DNA of 64,000 bases from Longimicrobiales bacterium (GTDB lineage Bacteria; Gemmatimonadota; Gemmatimonadetes; Longimicrobiales; Gaopeijiaceae), in NCBI GenBank assembly GCA_958296005.1, contig CATQHQ010000001.1, positions 124,001 through 188,000 on the forward strand. Reading direction: 5' to 3'. Made by a program: the position numbers and the translations under genes. This document shows positions 16,884 through 27,400 of this stretch, one piece after another; within the stretch, counting starts at the first letter, position 1; each line of letters opens with the position of its first letter. The notes below the pieces were generated by a model. That model did not search any database. It worked only from the letters and a program-made list of their open reading frames with translations, and was not told where the DNA came from.

Positions 16884-19800
16884 CGGGTGCCTTCTGGGCT
16901 TGGGCCGTGGCCACTGCCGTACGAGCCGCTTCCTTGGCGGCGCGGGTGTAGTGCAGGTCGTTCCAGCGGTTGCCGTCGAAGTCGGGGCCGCCGTGGAAGT
17001 CGGTCCGTTCCTGTTCGGTGCCGCCGCCCGGACAGCTCCAGAACCAAGGGAAGTGGTCGCGAGGGCGGATGTGCTGGTCGGTCTTCTTGTGGTACTCGGG
17101 TTCCTTGCCTTTGTCCTTGCCCCACTTGATGTTGGGCTTCGACCGAAGGATTCCCGCGCTCCTCCGTCCCCCGGATTGAAGCTTGGCGCGCATGAACGGT
17201 CGAATGTTTAGACGCACGCCGTCATCGATGTCCGGCTCCCATCCGATGGGCTGACGGTGGAGCGGGCGCCACCGGACGAAGATGTCGAAGGGCGGCTCCC
17301 CTCCCGCTATGCGCTCGAGCTGGCGCTGCAGGTCGAGGGCGGCGGCCAGTCGGGCGTCGGCACCGGCCTTGCCTTCCTGTTGCTCGGCCCATTGTTGTTC
17401 GATCCAGTTGCCCAGGTATCGGTACACAAGGGACTCCAGAGTACGCCGACCCTCACCGCCGGGTCCGGCCAAGCGATGGTAGTTGACCAGTGCGTGGAAG
17501 CCATCTCGCCTGCCGTCCCAGACGTGCCACACGAGGGGACGGTTGTGGAAGAGTTTACAGTGCTGCTTGAAGAAGCCGTCGCGGAGCCAGTCGTCGAGCG
17601 AAGCGGGGACGCGGCCCTTCCCTCGCGTGGCCTCTAGCAACGCCCGCTCGGTGACCGCCGACCATTGCGCCGCCCCGTAGGCCGCCCGGAGCAAGTGCCG
17701 CAGGCGGTCCTGGGCGGAACGCTCGCCTCCGATGGCCGGAATGCAGACGATGCCGTCGCTGTCGGCGAACCGGTCAAGTTCTCGGGCACGGGTGACCCAG
17801 GCGCGGGACTCGTCGGCTAGTTCCATGTCCTCGTCATGCTCGGCTGGCCAGCGATAGCCGAGAAGCCGGGCGACAGCGACCTGGAGGACAGTGTCGTCCG
17901 TGCGAAGCGGGCCTTCGGCGAGTGTCTTGGCGTCTTCGTCCCAGACGACGCTGCCGCATGGATGGCCGTGAAAGAGCCACTGGGTGGGGTCGTCGGAATA
18001 GGGTTCAGGAAGGCCGTTAGGGTACTGTTGCTTGGCGACCTCGCGCCAGTGGTCTAGGTCGAAGGGGACTTTGACGAGGGTGGCGTTGGTAACCTTGAGC
18101 GCTTTGTCCATCTCGCCAACGTCGCGGGTATACGCTGGGGAGGAACAATAGGCCCAGACGGCGGGAAGGTCCTTATCGAGCGGCCCGATCCCGCTTACGT
18201 TGTTGTCGAACTTCTCGCCTGTATACAGCGTAACCGGCAATGCCCTAATCTGCGATACACCTATGCCCCTATTGCGCCAAATCCCCCCCCCCTGTATACG
18301 TACGCCTTCGCTTCGTTGAAGACCTTCTTTTCCGCTCTCGCCGTCTTCCTCGTGCATGACATGTTCACGTCCTCCGTAGTGAATGGTTTCCCGAACCGTG
18401 CTTTGTTGAGGGGTCCAAACGCAAGCCCACCCGGATTCTCCGATCTCCCAGAACTTCCTCCCGAAGCAGGGTTGGTCTCCCGTGGCGATGCCTTGATGTC
18501 CGTGGGCCACCGCCGCCAGAAGGGCTTGGTCACCGATCGGGCGCATCAGGATTCTGGCATCAGGGTTCTTGAGATGGTCTGTTTGCCTAGATAGGGACAC
18601 GGGAGCACCCCCGGCCAGCAACGCCGCTTTCTCGGCGGCCCGGATGGGCTTCTGATCGCGCGTAGCGGAAACGTCGAGTCCGGCCATGCGCCAATCGCTG
18701 GACGAGTGTTGGGCGGACAGGATGTTCAGAATGGCGAACCCGCCCGCTGCCTGCGTGTCCTCAAATGCATGCTCGCCCAATTGAGCGTACAGGTTCCACG
18801 TCCGTAGCTTCAGCAACCTTTCCCGCAGCTTCTCATAGCTCTTCAAGAACAACCAGTTTTGCGGAGTGACCAATGCTTGCGTGCCGGACTTGCCCAGCCA
18901 CCGCAGGATGCGGGAGGTGAAGATCGTCGCGAGATCACCCTTTGCTGCCGAATGACTTTCTTTGCCAAACTGCCAAAGAACCGCAGACTGCTTGCCACGG
19001 GCGAGAAACGGTACATTCGTGACGACCAGCGTGTACGTGCCGTCCAGCAGTTCGGCAGCGCGCGCCATGCCTTCGGCGGCCACCGCGCGCTCGAAGCCTG
19101 CGGCGTGTTTCTTCTCCTGTTCAAGGATGGTCGGGAGCACCTCGCGAATCGCGGGGAAGTCCGCCTTGAAGAAGCCGGGCAGAATCTGGCTCGGATCGAT
19201 CAGCGACCCAAGCTCTGGCGCATCCTGAAAGACCTTGTGCAGAGCGGCTACATCCTCCTGCAACGGCTTCGTGGCCAGGGTCGGCTCGGAACCGAATAGG
19301 TCTCGCTTAGGCTCCATGCCGATGGCCGCCTCGCCCTTGTCGGCGAGCTCCATCCACTTGCTCTCGGTGGCGTTGGGTGCTAGGCCACAACAGGCAACAT
19401 TGAGGCGTGGCAGGCCGACAGGCTGACCCACCAAGCGCCAAGCCGTGAACGCCAAGTTGAACGCGGCGGTCTGTGCGCAACGGGGATCAATCTCGAGACC
19501 GTGCAAGTTCTCGTCCAGGACGCGGCAGACGGCCTCCTCGACGAAGAGATCCTCCTCGTCCATGCGGAGGTGCGCTAGAAGTTCCAAGCCCTCGACTAGA
19601 AAATGCCCGCTTCCACAACAAGGATCGAGGACTCGAAGCTCCGCGGCGTTCCGCGGCCACTTCTCAAACCAACCTGCGGCTGGGCGCCATCCGCCATCCT
19701 CGTCGCGCACGAATCGCAGATGCGAGAAGTCGTAGCCGCGGCCCGCCGTGATCCGTACGGCTCGCCGGAGATCCTCCTCGGTCTCGTACTCGCGACAGCC

Positions 19801-20583
19801 CGCGCTCCCGCCCAGCACCTTCGCGGCCCGCCACGCGCCGATCGTGTTGTGGAACAGGAACAGGACCATGTACCGCTCGGTGAAGAGCTGGGTGACAGCG
19901 GGAAGCTCGTCGGCGCCGATCTTGACGCCGCTCTTGTTGACTTGGTCCTTGCGCTCCGCCTGCCAGAACTGGTAGGTCCAGCCGAGGGAGTCGCCGGCAA
20001 GAAAGACTGCGCTGGGGAGCGACTCCAGAAGCTCTTCGAGCCTTAGCCGCGCCTCGAGCGGCAGCGGAACCTCAAGAACTGGGTCGTCCTGCCGGAAGAC
20101 CCCGGGAAGCATCTTCTCTGCGAACCTCCCGGCCAGCGCCCACGGGTCCTCGCCCCGTTCCCGCGCTAGGTCCTCGCACTCGTCCAGCGACACTGGCACC
20201 TCCGCCTCCGGCTCCACCAGCAGCCCGTTCTCGGCCAGGAATCGGGCGAAGAGCATCCGGTGCCACTGCTCGTAGGCAATTTCGTGAACCAATCGGTCGA
20301 TCTTATAGGCGCCCGCGCTGGGGTCAAACCGGTCGTCTAGCTGACGCCCGCGCGCCCGCAACCGTCTCCATAGCTTCTGCTCCTCCGCCGTCATAGAATC
20401 GTGGGGCTCGCGCCGGCCCACGGCCAACGCCTCCAGGCTCTGCCGGCCAGCGGCCTCGGCCGTGCGGCGGGCCTTGAGGACCGTCTTGGCTAGGTGGTTG
20501 CGGAGGTCGGGGGGGAGCGGAGGGTGTCGGGTGGACATGGGGCGACGCGCGTCAGGGGCTCCTTGACGTGTTGCCACTGGCAC
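16876..20583 (-). CDS. pglX: BREX adenine-specific DNA methyltransferase PglX, copy 1
   Basis: A 1235-residue N6-adenine methyltransferase. SAM motif I is LDPCCGSGHF near residue 320; the catalytic motif IV is NVPF near 520 (TNVPFLARGKQ) instead of the usual NPPY. Residues 1-595 and 840-1220 are closely similar to PglX copy 2, while about 600-840 diverge and should form the target-recognition domain. BREX PglX methylates host DNA at a non-palindromic site as the self mark. A G10 tract codes for QGGGIW within the variable region; the present length keeps the frame open. The ATG at 20583 follows a region with no evident gene (20584-20765). Confidence 0.93.
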   Translation of the reverse strand: MPVATRQGAPDARRPMSTRHPPLPPDLRNHLAKTVLKARRTAEAAGRQSLEALAVGRREPHDSMTAEEQKLWRRLRARGRQLDDRFDPSAGAYKIDRLVHEIAYEQWHRMLFARFLAENGLLVEPEAEVPVSLDECEDLARERGEDPWALAGRFAEKMLPGVFRQDDPVLEVPLPLEARLRLEELLESLPSAVFLAGDSLGWTYQFWQAERKDQVNKSGVKIGADELPAVTQLFTERYMVLFLFHNTIGAWRAAKVLGGSAGCREYETEEDLRRAVRITAGRGYDFSHLRFVRDEDGGWRPAAGWFEKWPRNAAELRVLDPCCGSGHFLVEGLELLAHLRMDEEDLFVEEAVCRVLDENLHGLEIDPRCAQTAAFNLAFTAWRLVGQPVGLPRLNVACCGLAPNATESKWMELADKGEAAIGMEPKRDLFGSEPTLATKPLQEDVAALHKVFQDAPELGSLIDPSQILPGFFKADFPAIREVLPTILEQEKKHAAGFERAVAAEGMARAAELLDGTYTLVVTNVPFLARGKQSAVLWQFGKESHSAAKGDLATIFTSRILRWLGKSGTQALVTPQNWLFLKSYEKLRERLLKLRTWNLYAQLGEHAFEDTQAAGGFAILNILSAQHSSSDWRMAGLDVSATRDQKPIRAAEKAALLAGGAPVSLSRQTDHLKNPDARILMRPIGDQALLAAVAHGHQGIATGDQPCFGRKFWEIGESGWACVWTPQQSTVRETIHYGGREHVMHEEDGESGKEGLQRSEGVRIQGGGIWRNRGIGVSQIRALPVTLYTGEKFDNNVSGIGPLDKDLPAVWAYCSSPAYTRDVGEMDKALKVTNATLVKVPFDLDHWREVAKQQYPNGLPEPYSDDPTQWLFHGHPCGSVVWDEDAKTLAEGPLRTDDTVLQVAVARLLGYRWPAEHDEDMELADESRAWVTRARELDRFADSDGIVCIPAIGGERSAQDRLRHLLRAAYGAAQWSAVTERALLEATRGKGRVPASLDDWLRDGFFKQHCKLFHNRPLVWHVWDGRRDGFHALVNYHRLAGPGGEGRRTLESLVYRYLGNWIEQQWAEQQEGKAGADARLAAALDLQRQLERIAGGEPPFDIFVRWRPLHRQPIGWEPDIDDGVRLNIRPFMRAKLQSGGRRSAGILRSKPNIKWGKDKGKEPEYHKKTDQHIRPRDHFPWFWSCPGGGTEQERTDFHGGPDFDGNRWNDLHYTRAAKEAARTAVATAQAQKAPDA
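18283..18292 (-). repeat. G10 homopolymer tract inside pglX1 (candidate phase-variation site)
   Basis: Ten consecutive C on the plus strand, G10 in the mRNA sense, around codons 764-767 of pglX1. Loss or gain of one base would truncate the protein soon afterwards. In the Streptomyces coelicolor Pgl system, phase variation is attributed to length changes of a G tract in pglX, so the same switch is plausible here. pglX2 has no comparable tract at this point. Confidence 0.75.
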
Positions 20584-20765
20584 CTAAGACAGTGGTTCCT
20601 TCTTCCATGGGACCTGCCATCTCGCTACTTGAAGTCGCGTAGCTCATGGTACTTTCTCTGGCAAACGGTTGCACCGATCCATGTCCGGTCTACGGGCAAG
20701 ATACCACGCAACGGGGAGTGGGGCAACGACCCACGAGCGGAGCGGTCTGGTCGAGCACCTTTGGC

Positions 20766-21431
20766 TCAACCCGGAACCATCATGTGCATCACGCACTGCT
20801 CGTTCGCGTCAATCGATTCGGCGAATCGACTCGTGCTCCGTGGAAGTCTGCTGGAGTACGACTTACGCCCCGTGTCGTAGAAGTTCCGCAGTACGAAGTC
20901 CATGAAACAGTATGGAGTTAGGGGTGCCGACACCGGAATCCTGCACTGTTCGTACCGTCCGAGAGTCAGATGCGACTTAGGATGGACCACCGACTGGTGA
21001 CGCTCCTCGGCGGCGCTGTAGTCGAACCGAATCAGTGCCGGTGCCGTGGTCCTTTCTTGAATATCGACAAACGGATCATCGTACGGATACCAGTCCGGCT
21101 CGTTCTGAAACTCCACTAATTTGGGGGCTGCGAAGAACGCCAGTCGATGACTGGCAAGTTCAGATCCCCTGAACCGATACATGATCTGTATCACGGCGTA
21201 GTCGCGCATGAGTACGGTGTATGCACGACGTTGCAAGAAGTGTAGATAGGTCTCCCGATAGTCTAGCTTTTTCAGTGCTATCGAGATGTGCTCTGCACCT
21301 GGAAAGGACACGGTTTTGAATCGTCCGTATGAGCAACACACGGCTGGCTTCTGAGCTCGCGCAAGGCCGGATTTGACTAGATAACGCAGTATCCCGTCTA
21401 TCCGCTTGGCCGTTCCCTCAGCGGTCGCCAC
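20766..21431 (-). CDS. DUF2290-like protein paired with helicase
   Basis: A 221-residue soluble protein without signal or TM helices. It begins with a short helical region (RIDGILRYLVKSGLA) and continues with a mixed alpha/beta body rich in Tyr and Phe (SIALKKLDYRETYLHF, YAVIQIMYRFRGSE, FFAAPKLVEFQ). I recognise it tentatively as DUF2290, which I recall seeing next to helicases of the type upstream; this is unverified. The GTG start overlaps the helicase stop by 14 bp, so the two are coupled and probably act together. GC is visibly lower than in the flanking BREX genes, consistent with separate acquisition. Confidence 0.65.
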   Translation of the reverse strand: MATAEGTAKRIDGILRYLVKSGLARAQKPAVCCSYGRFKTVSFPGAEHISIALKKLDYRETYLHFLQRRAYTVLMRDYAVIQIMYRFRGSELASHRLAFFAAPKLVEFQNEPDWYPYDDPFVDIQERTTAPALIRFDYSAAEERHQSVVHPKSHLTLGRYEQCRIPVSAPLTPYCFMDFVLRNFYDTGRKSYSSRLPRSTSRFAESIDANEQCVMHMMVPG

Positions 21432-23586
21432 GACCGTACCGTCCGTCTCTCACTGTCGACAACATCTTCTGCAACTTCGGTTTAAGGTCCGTAAAGTCCT
21501 CTGGATCTACTCGACCCGCCTGCATATCCTCGAAAAAGCTCGAAAAGTTGTTCTTGTGTCCCTCCACAAGCCTGTCCGCGTCCGAAACTTCCCGGTGCAC
21601 GATGCGCATGTTATTGCGCTGTTGCTCCGTTGGATAGACGAAGTGCATCTTGTAGTCAGCACCTCTCAACTCGGAATGTTCGTCCGCTAGCCGCTGCATG
21701 TCCTCCCCCACACCGCAAACCCGAACCCACCCCTTGCTCCGCGTAATCGCTACAAACAACCGATTGCGCACTTGAGCGAGACTGCGATCAGCGGCATAGC
21801 AGTCATGGGCGTTAATCAGGTACACCATTCCGAATTCGTTTCCCTTTGCCCGGTATATGCCGGTGAAGGTCACCGAGTCGGGCTGGTAAAACACGTCGGC
21901 CCCGGTGTCGACTCCTGCCAAGTGACTCTGGATTCCTTTGTCGAGCAAAAGGGCTCGAACAGGGCCGACGGCCTCTGCTGTGGAGAGGGGATCAGGATTG
22001 ATCACGACAATATCCTCTGGCAAGAGCTCGTCGTCCCGTATGTTCAATTCGATTTGCTCTGCCACCCATTCGGCTTGCTCGTCTTCGCTGTTGAACGTGC
22101 CGAACTGGACAAGGTCGTCGAGTTCAGAATGATCCTCGAGAAACCGCGGACTCGTGTCTTCTCGTCGCTCAAGAACTACCGGTTCACCGTCGCGAATGCC
22201 ACCGCTCACCGCCCGGTAACCCACATCGTGCCACATCTCGGGATCGTCGAACATCTGCACGATGCCAGTCTGCGTAGCGGAATCACCCTTCCTGTAAATG
22301 CCGAAGCCCAGGGCATGGGCCGTGGTGAGCACGGGTCGTGAGTTGCGATAACACCTGTTCAGCACGATGTCACCTGCCGCCGAGCCGTCCGGTAACTGCA
22401 CTTTCTTGTCGAATATCTCAGCCGGAGCCGGCAACGAGCGTTTGCCCAGATTCTGTAGCTCGTCGTATGCGTACACGAGCCTCTTGTCCTTCGCCAAGAG
22501 CTCGTAGCAGATGCGAAGAAAGCTGGGAGGAAGGTCCTGCGCCTCGTCGACAAGAATCACATCGTAGAGGTCATCCACGAGTCCAGCTTTCTGCAATGCA
22601 AGTCTGCAAGCGCCGTCGAACGGGTTCGCCAGCCCCAGCCTGCGCCTCGCACCGCCGTAGTCGAGATATGTCGCCCCACTCGCCCTGCAGAACTGATGGT
22701 AGATGCCATCTCTCTCCTTGTCCCCGCGGGCGCCCCATGCGTGAATGACGCGCAGATTATCCCAGTCGGGCGCCTCGCTCGTCTGCGACACGAAGGAATC
22801 TGTGATCAGACGGCGGAAGAAACCCTTCAGAGACCGCGTCTGGAACGTGACTGCGATCCGCCACTCGGGGTGCCGGGCGTGAAGGTACGCCGCCTTCAGG
22901 GCAAGGACGATCGTCTTGCCGGAACCCGCAAGGCCTCGGATTCTCTGGACCCCCGCTGCTGTCTCAAGCATAGCCTTGGCCTGCCGCGCGTCCAGCGTTG
23001 CCACCGAGTCCTCCAAGCGCTTCAGCTTGGCACCGCGCGAGTCGAGCTGCTCAAACGACCTGTCGCTGCCCGTCCGTCGTATCGTCGAGACGTTCTCAAG
23101 AGCCGAGAGCGCAGTATCGAATTCGAACTTGCCTCCCTCTTCGACGGTCCATTGGAAATCGGTCAAGACCTGGACGAGGTTGTCGGCGTTCGCGACGGGA
23201 TAGTCCGCACCGAGCTCTGAAGGTGGTTCCAGTGTGCCCGGTGCGAACGTTGCGGTGTGCACGGGAACCAGAAGGTTGCGCTGCCTGCCCGACCGCCTGA
23301 CCAAGTCGGGACGCGAGCGCAGCTTGGACTCGATGGCGGCGGCAAAGTCATCCTGCCGCTCGCGATACCCGGAGGGGTCTTTCCCTTCCACGAGGTCGAA
23401 GGCGACGAATCCCGCGTCCTCCGACGCCCAAAGGGCATCGATCAAGCGGCGCCCTTGGTAGGTGCCGATCACCGGAAATCCGATGAAGAGCTTTCCAGAC
23501 AGGTTCTGACAGCCGCGTACGATCTCCGCCAACGCTTGGCTAGCCGCCGGCTTGTCGTTGGTCCCGGATATGATCGAAACTGCCAC
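21418..23586 (-). CDS. SF1 (UvrD/Rep-like) helicase with N-terminal nuclease-like domain
   Basis: About 722 residues from a GTG at 23586, preferred because GGAG lies 7 bp upstream; an ATG at 23658 is also in frame. Motif I is RGLAGSGKTIVLALKAA, motif II ILVDEAQDLPPSF, motif III region VYAYDELQNLG, motif IV RCYRNSRPV, and motif VI LFVAITRSKGWVRV, all of superfamily 1. The N-terminal domain (SGKLFIGFPVIGTYQGRRLIDALW ... VAFDLVEG) resembles nuclease-related (NERD-like) folds with an altered catalytic line. Coupled to the DUF2290-like gene. Probably an antiviral or repair helicase nested in the island. Confidence 0.8.
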   Translation of the reverse strand: MAVSIISGTNDKPAASQALAEIVRGCQNLSGKLFIGFPVIGTYQGRRLIDALWASEDAGFVAFDLVEGKDPSGYRERQDDFAAAIESKLRSRPDLVRRSGRQRNLLVPVHTATFAPGTLEPPSELGADYPVANADNLVQVLTDFQWTVEEGGKFEFDTALSALENVSTIRRTGSDRSFEQLDSRGAKLKRLEDSVATLDARQAKAMLETAAGVQRIRGLAGSGKTIVLALKAAYLHARHPEWRIAVTFQTRSLKGFFRRLITDSFVSQTSEAPDWDNLRVIHAWGARGDKERDGIYHQFCRASGATYLDYGGARRRLGLANPFDGACRLALQKAGLVDDLYDVILVDEAQDLPPSFLRICYELLAKDKRLVYAYDELQNLGKRSLPAPAEIFDKKVQLPDGSAAGDIVLNRCYRNSRPVLTTAHALGFGIYRKGDSATQTGIVQMFDDPEMWHDVGYRAVSGGIRDGEPVVLERREDTSPRFLEDHSELDDLVQFGTFNSEDEQAEWVAEQIELNIRDDELLPEDIVVINPDPLSTAEAVGPVRALLLDKGIQSHLAGVDTGADVFYQPDSVTFTGIYRAKGNEFGMVYLINAHDCYAADRSLAQVRNRLFVAITRSKGWVRVCGVGEDMQRLADEHSELRGADYKMHFVYPTEQQRNNMRIVHREVSDADRLVEGHKNNFSSFFEDMQAGRVDPEDFTDLKPKLQKMLSTVRDGRYGRGDR

Positions 23587-23691
23587 GGGGCGTCTCCACG
23601 AGCTGGGCGATAGGCGACGAACGGGCGGGAAGTATACCATGGTTCGCCGCGGTATCAAGACGTCTGGCGGGGATCAGGCCAGTTTCTGAGC

Positions 23692-24436
23692 TCAGCCCGC
23701 CCATCCACGAGTAAGTTGCCGCATCTCCATCTGAGTAAGCTTCAGTACTTCCGTCGTGCGTCCCAGCGACACGTAGTGTCCGGCTGGCCCCCGGGTCGCG
23801 TGCCACTCGGGGCGGAACGCCTTCTCGGGCATCAGAAACTCGCTGACGAAGGCGTCCGCTTCCCGCTCCGCGTCTTGGGAACCCGCAGCGGCGTCGCGCA
23901 GGTACTCGGACGGATGAAGCAGGAGGTGCCCCAGCTCGTGGGCCGCCGTGAATATCCAACGCTCCCCCGAGATGCGATCCCACGTGTTCACGACCAACGC
24001 CGGGCCGACGCCGCAGCAACCGACGCTCAGGCCGAAGAAGGAGTCTCCCGGCTTGTCCAGACGCAGGAGCTTGACGCCGTTGTCCTTGAGCAGTTCGCAG
24101 ATGTTCCGAAATCGGCTCCCTCGGACCGAGACCAACGGCCCGCCGAGCGCGGTTTGCCGCTTCGGTCGGCTTCTTTGCTCAAGCCGGGTCCCAGTGCGCC
24201 CCGAATCAGAACGGGAGCCGCTTGTCGAGACAGGCTTCCAGTTCGTCGTAGGCAGCTAGCCACTCGGACACCTCCGCCAGGATCTGCCCACGCGAATGGA
24301 CCCTGGTCCGGGCCCGGAATCGGACGTTATCCAGCGGCCGGACGACCGCGACCAAGTCGGAGACACGGACCCCCAGCGCCTTCGCCAGAGTCTGCAGGGT
24401 CCCTGCGCGGGGCAGGGTGCCCCCCCTCGATCTTGA
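23692..24436 (-). pseudogene. Degraded XRE-ImmA gene (second copy)
   Basis: Closely similar to the intact XRE-ImmA gene at 28713-29852 but broken in three ways. The helix-turn-helix N-terminus and promoter are deleted, with the remaining sequence joined to the end of pglX2. One extra base (AAAT against AAT near 24110) shifts the frame. About 100 codons between HATRG and GHYVSLGR are missing. The zinc-peptidase motif AAHELGHLLLHPSEYL survives. It lies between the helicase and pglX2 and marks a duplicated XRE-pglX module. Confidence 0.85.
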
Positions 24437-24443
24437 ACGCTGT

Positions 24444-27400
24444 CTACCGAGCTGCCGCGCGAGCGGCTTCTTTGGCGGCGCGGGTGTAGTGCAGGTCGTT
24501 CCAACGGTTGCCGTCAAAGTCGGGGCCGCCGTGGAAGTCCGTGCGCTGCCGTTCGGTGCCACCGCCCGGGCAGCCCCAGAACCAGGGGAAGTCGTCGCGA
24601 GGGCGGATGTGCTCGGCAGTGTCTTTGTGGTACTCGGGTTCCTTGCCTCGGTCCTTGCCCCACTTGATGTTGGGCTTCCACCGAAGAATGCCCGCGCCCT
24701 TCCGTCCCCCGAACCGAAGCTCGGCGCGCATGAACGGTCGAATATTCAGACGCACGCCGTCGTCAATGTCGGGCTCCCATCCGACGGGCTGACGGTGAAT
24801 GGGCCGCCACCGCACGAAGATGTCGAGGGGCGGCTCCCCGGCCGCGATGCGTTCGAGTTGCTGCTGAAGGTTTAGGGCGGCGGCCAGTCGGGCGTCGGCA
24901 CCGGCCTTGCCTTCCTGCTGCTCGGCCCGTTGCTTTTCGATCCAGTTGCCCAGGTATCGGTACGCGAGGGACTCCAGAGTACGCCGACCCTCACCATCAG
25001 GTCCAGCCAAGCGGTGGTAGTTGACCAGCGCGTGGAAGCCGTCCCGCCTGCCGTCCCACACGTGCCACACGAAGGGACGGTTGCGGAAGAGTCGGCAGTG
25101 TTGCTCAAAGAAGCCGTTGCGGAGCCAGTTGTCGATAGAAGCGGGGACTCGGCCCTTCCCTCGTGTGGCATCCAGCAACACCCGCTCGGTGGCCGCCGAC
25201 CATTGCGCCGCTCCGTAGGCCGCCCGGAGCAAGTACCGTAGGCGGTCCTGGGCGGAACGCTCGCCTCCAATGGCCGGAATGCAGACGATGCCGTCGCTGT
25301 CGGCGAACTGGTCGAGTTCGCGGGCACGAGCAATCCAGGCGCGGGATTCGTCGGCCAGTTCCATCCCCTCGTCGTGCTCGGCTGGCCAGCGATAGCCGAG
25401 AAGTCGGGCTACGGCGACGTGGAGAACAGTGTCGTCCGTGCGAAGCGGGCCGTCGGCGAGTTTCTTGGCGTTTTCGTCCCAGACGACGCTGCCGCACGGA
25501 TGGCCGTGAAAGAGCCACTGAGTTGGATCGTCGGAGTAGGGTTCGGGGAGGCCGGTAGGGTATTGCTTCTCTGCAACTCTCTGCCAGCAGTTCAGGTCGA
25601 AGGGCACCTTGACAAGGGTGGCGGCAGTAACGTTGAGCTTCTGGTCAATCTGCCGGATCGCCTTTGCATACTCTGGCGAGGAGACGTATACCCAAAGTAC
25701 CCTGGCTAGGCCAGCAGATGACTGTCTTGGGCAGATTGGTCCAACGTTGTCGTCGAAGACTTCGCCCGCATACAAGAAAGGTTGCCGACTGATCTTGTTG
25801 ACCGCGACTCCAGTCCGTCCGAAAACGCGGTGGCCGTTAATGCCGGAGCCAATTTGTTCGCGAATAGACGAGCTATCCAACGGAACCTTGCAGAATTCGG
25901 ACCGACCGGTCCAATGGTCGAAGGAAGCTGGCGAATTCGCCCATTTTACATGTGGTGGACTGCGCAGAAGTGGTACTTCCCAACAACAAAAGATAAAGCG
26001 AGGCTTGTCCCCGGTCACGCTCCCCTTGCCGTAGTCGGCTAACGTCATCAGCAAAGGCAGGTTGCTGGCCGGGGCCAGTAGAATCCTCTTGTCAATGTTC
26101 TGGAGTTGGTCCTCTTGCTTGGCTGAATGGACAGGGGCACTGCTCGCCAGAAGCGTTGCTTTCTCGGCAGCCTGAATCGGCTTCGAGCCAAGTGTGGCTG
26201 AGACGTCTAACCCGGACATCTGCCATTTCTTGCTTGGCTTCTCAGCAGACAGGATGATTAGAGACACATTGACTACATGGCCGCTTACTGTCTCAAACGC
26301 CGCTGGTCCCAGTCGAGCCGCCAGATTATAAGTCCTTGTCTTCAACAATCGTTCCCGAAACTTCTGATAGTTCGTCAAGAACAACCAATTCTGCGGAGCG
26401 ACCAATGCTTGCGTGCCGGACTCGTCCAGCCACCGCAGGATGCTGGAGGCAAAGATGGTCGCGAGATCACCCTTCGCGGCCGAATGACTGTCTTTGCCGA
26501 ACTGCCTAAGAACAGCAGACTGCTTGGCACGAGCGAGGAATGGCACGTTCGTTATCACGAGCGTGTACTTGCTGTCCAACAACTCGACCGCCCGGGCCAT
26601 CCCATCCGCCACCACGGTCCGCTCATAAACGTCGTCGGAACTGCTCTTCTCCTTTCTTAGGACAGCAAGCAACGTCTGGCGAAGCGCTTTGAAGTCCGCC
26701 CGCAGAAGACTCCCGCCTACCAACGCACGAGGATTGATCAGGGAACCGAGTTCTGGCGCTTTCTGGAAGAGGCTGTGGAGAGCCGCCATCCCGTCTTGGA
26801 CAGGGCCGGTCGCCAAGGACGGCTCATCTCCAAAGAGGTGTCGCTCGCGATCCATGCCCGTGGCGGCCTCGGCCCGTGCAGCGACCGCGGCCCATGCGGA
26901 CTTTGAGGAATTCGGCGCCAGTCCACAGCACGCGATGTTGAGCGGAGGCAGTTCGAACGGACGCCCGACCAACCGATACGCCGCGAACGCCAAGTTGAAC
27001 GCCGCGATCTGGGAGCAGCGCGGGTCGATCTCCAAGCCGTGTAGGTTGTCGCGCAGCACCGCGCGCACGGCGTCCCGAACCGCGAGCCCCTCTTCCTCCA
27101 TGCGCAGGCGCACCAGCAATTCGAGCCCTTCGACCAGGAAGTGGCCGCTCCCGCAGCACGGGTCCAGCACCCGCAGTTCGGCGGCCGTCCGGGGCCACCC
27201 CTCGAACCAGCCCGCGGCCGGCCGCCACGCCTCGTCCTCGTCGCGCGCGAACCGAAGGTACGAGAAGTCGTAGCCGTCCCCAGCCTCGACGCGCACGGCC
27301 CGCCGAAGGTCGTCCTCGGTCCGGTCGTCCGTTCCGCCGTCGGCTTCGGACAGCAACTTCCCCGCCCGCCACGCGCCGATCGTATTGTGGAACAGGAACA

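Noticed and set aside
23692-24562. A functional ImmA peptidase at 23692-24135
   Set aside because: The open frame is only part of a gene with frameshift, internal deletion and lost HTH compared with the intact copy at 28713-29852.
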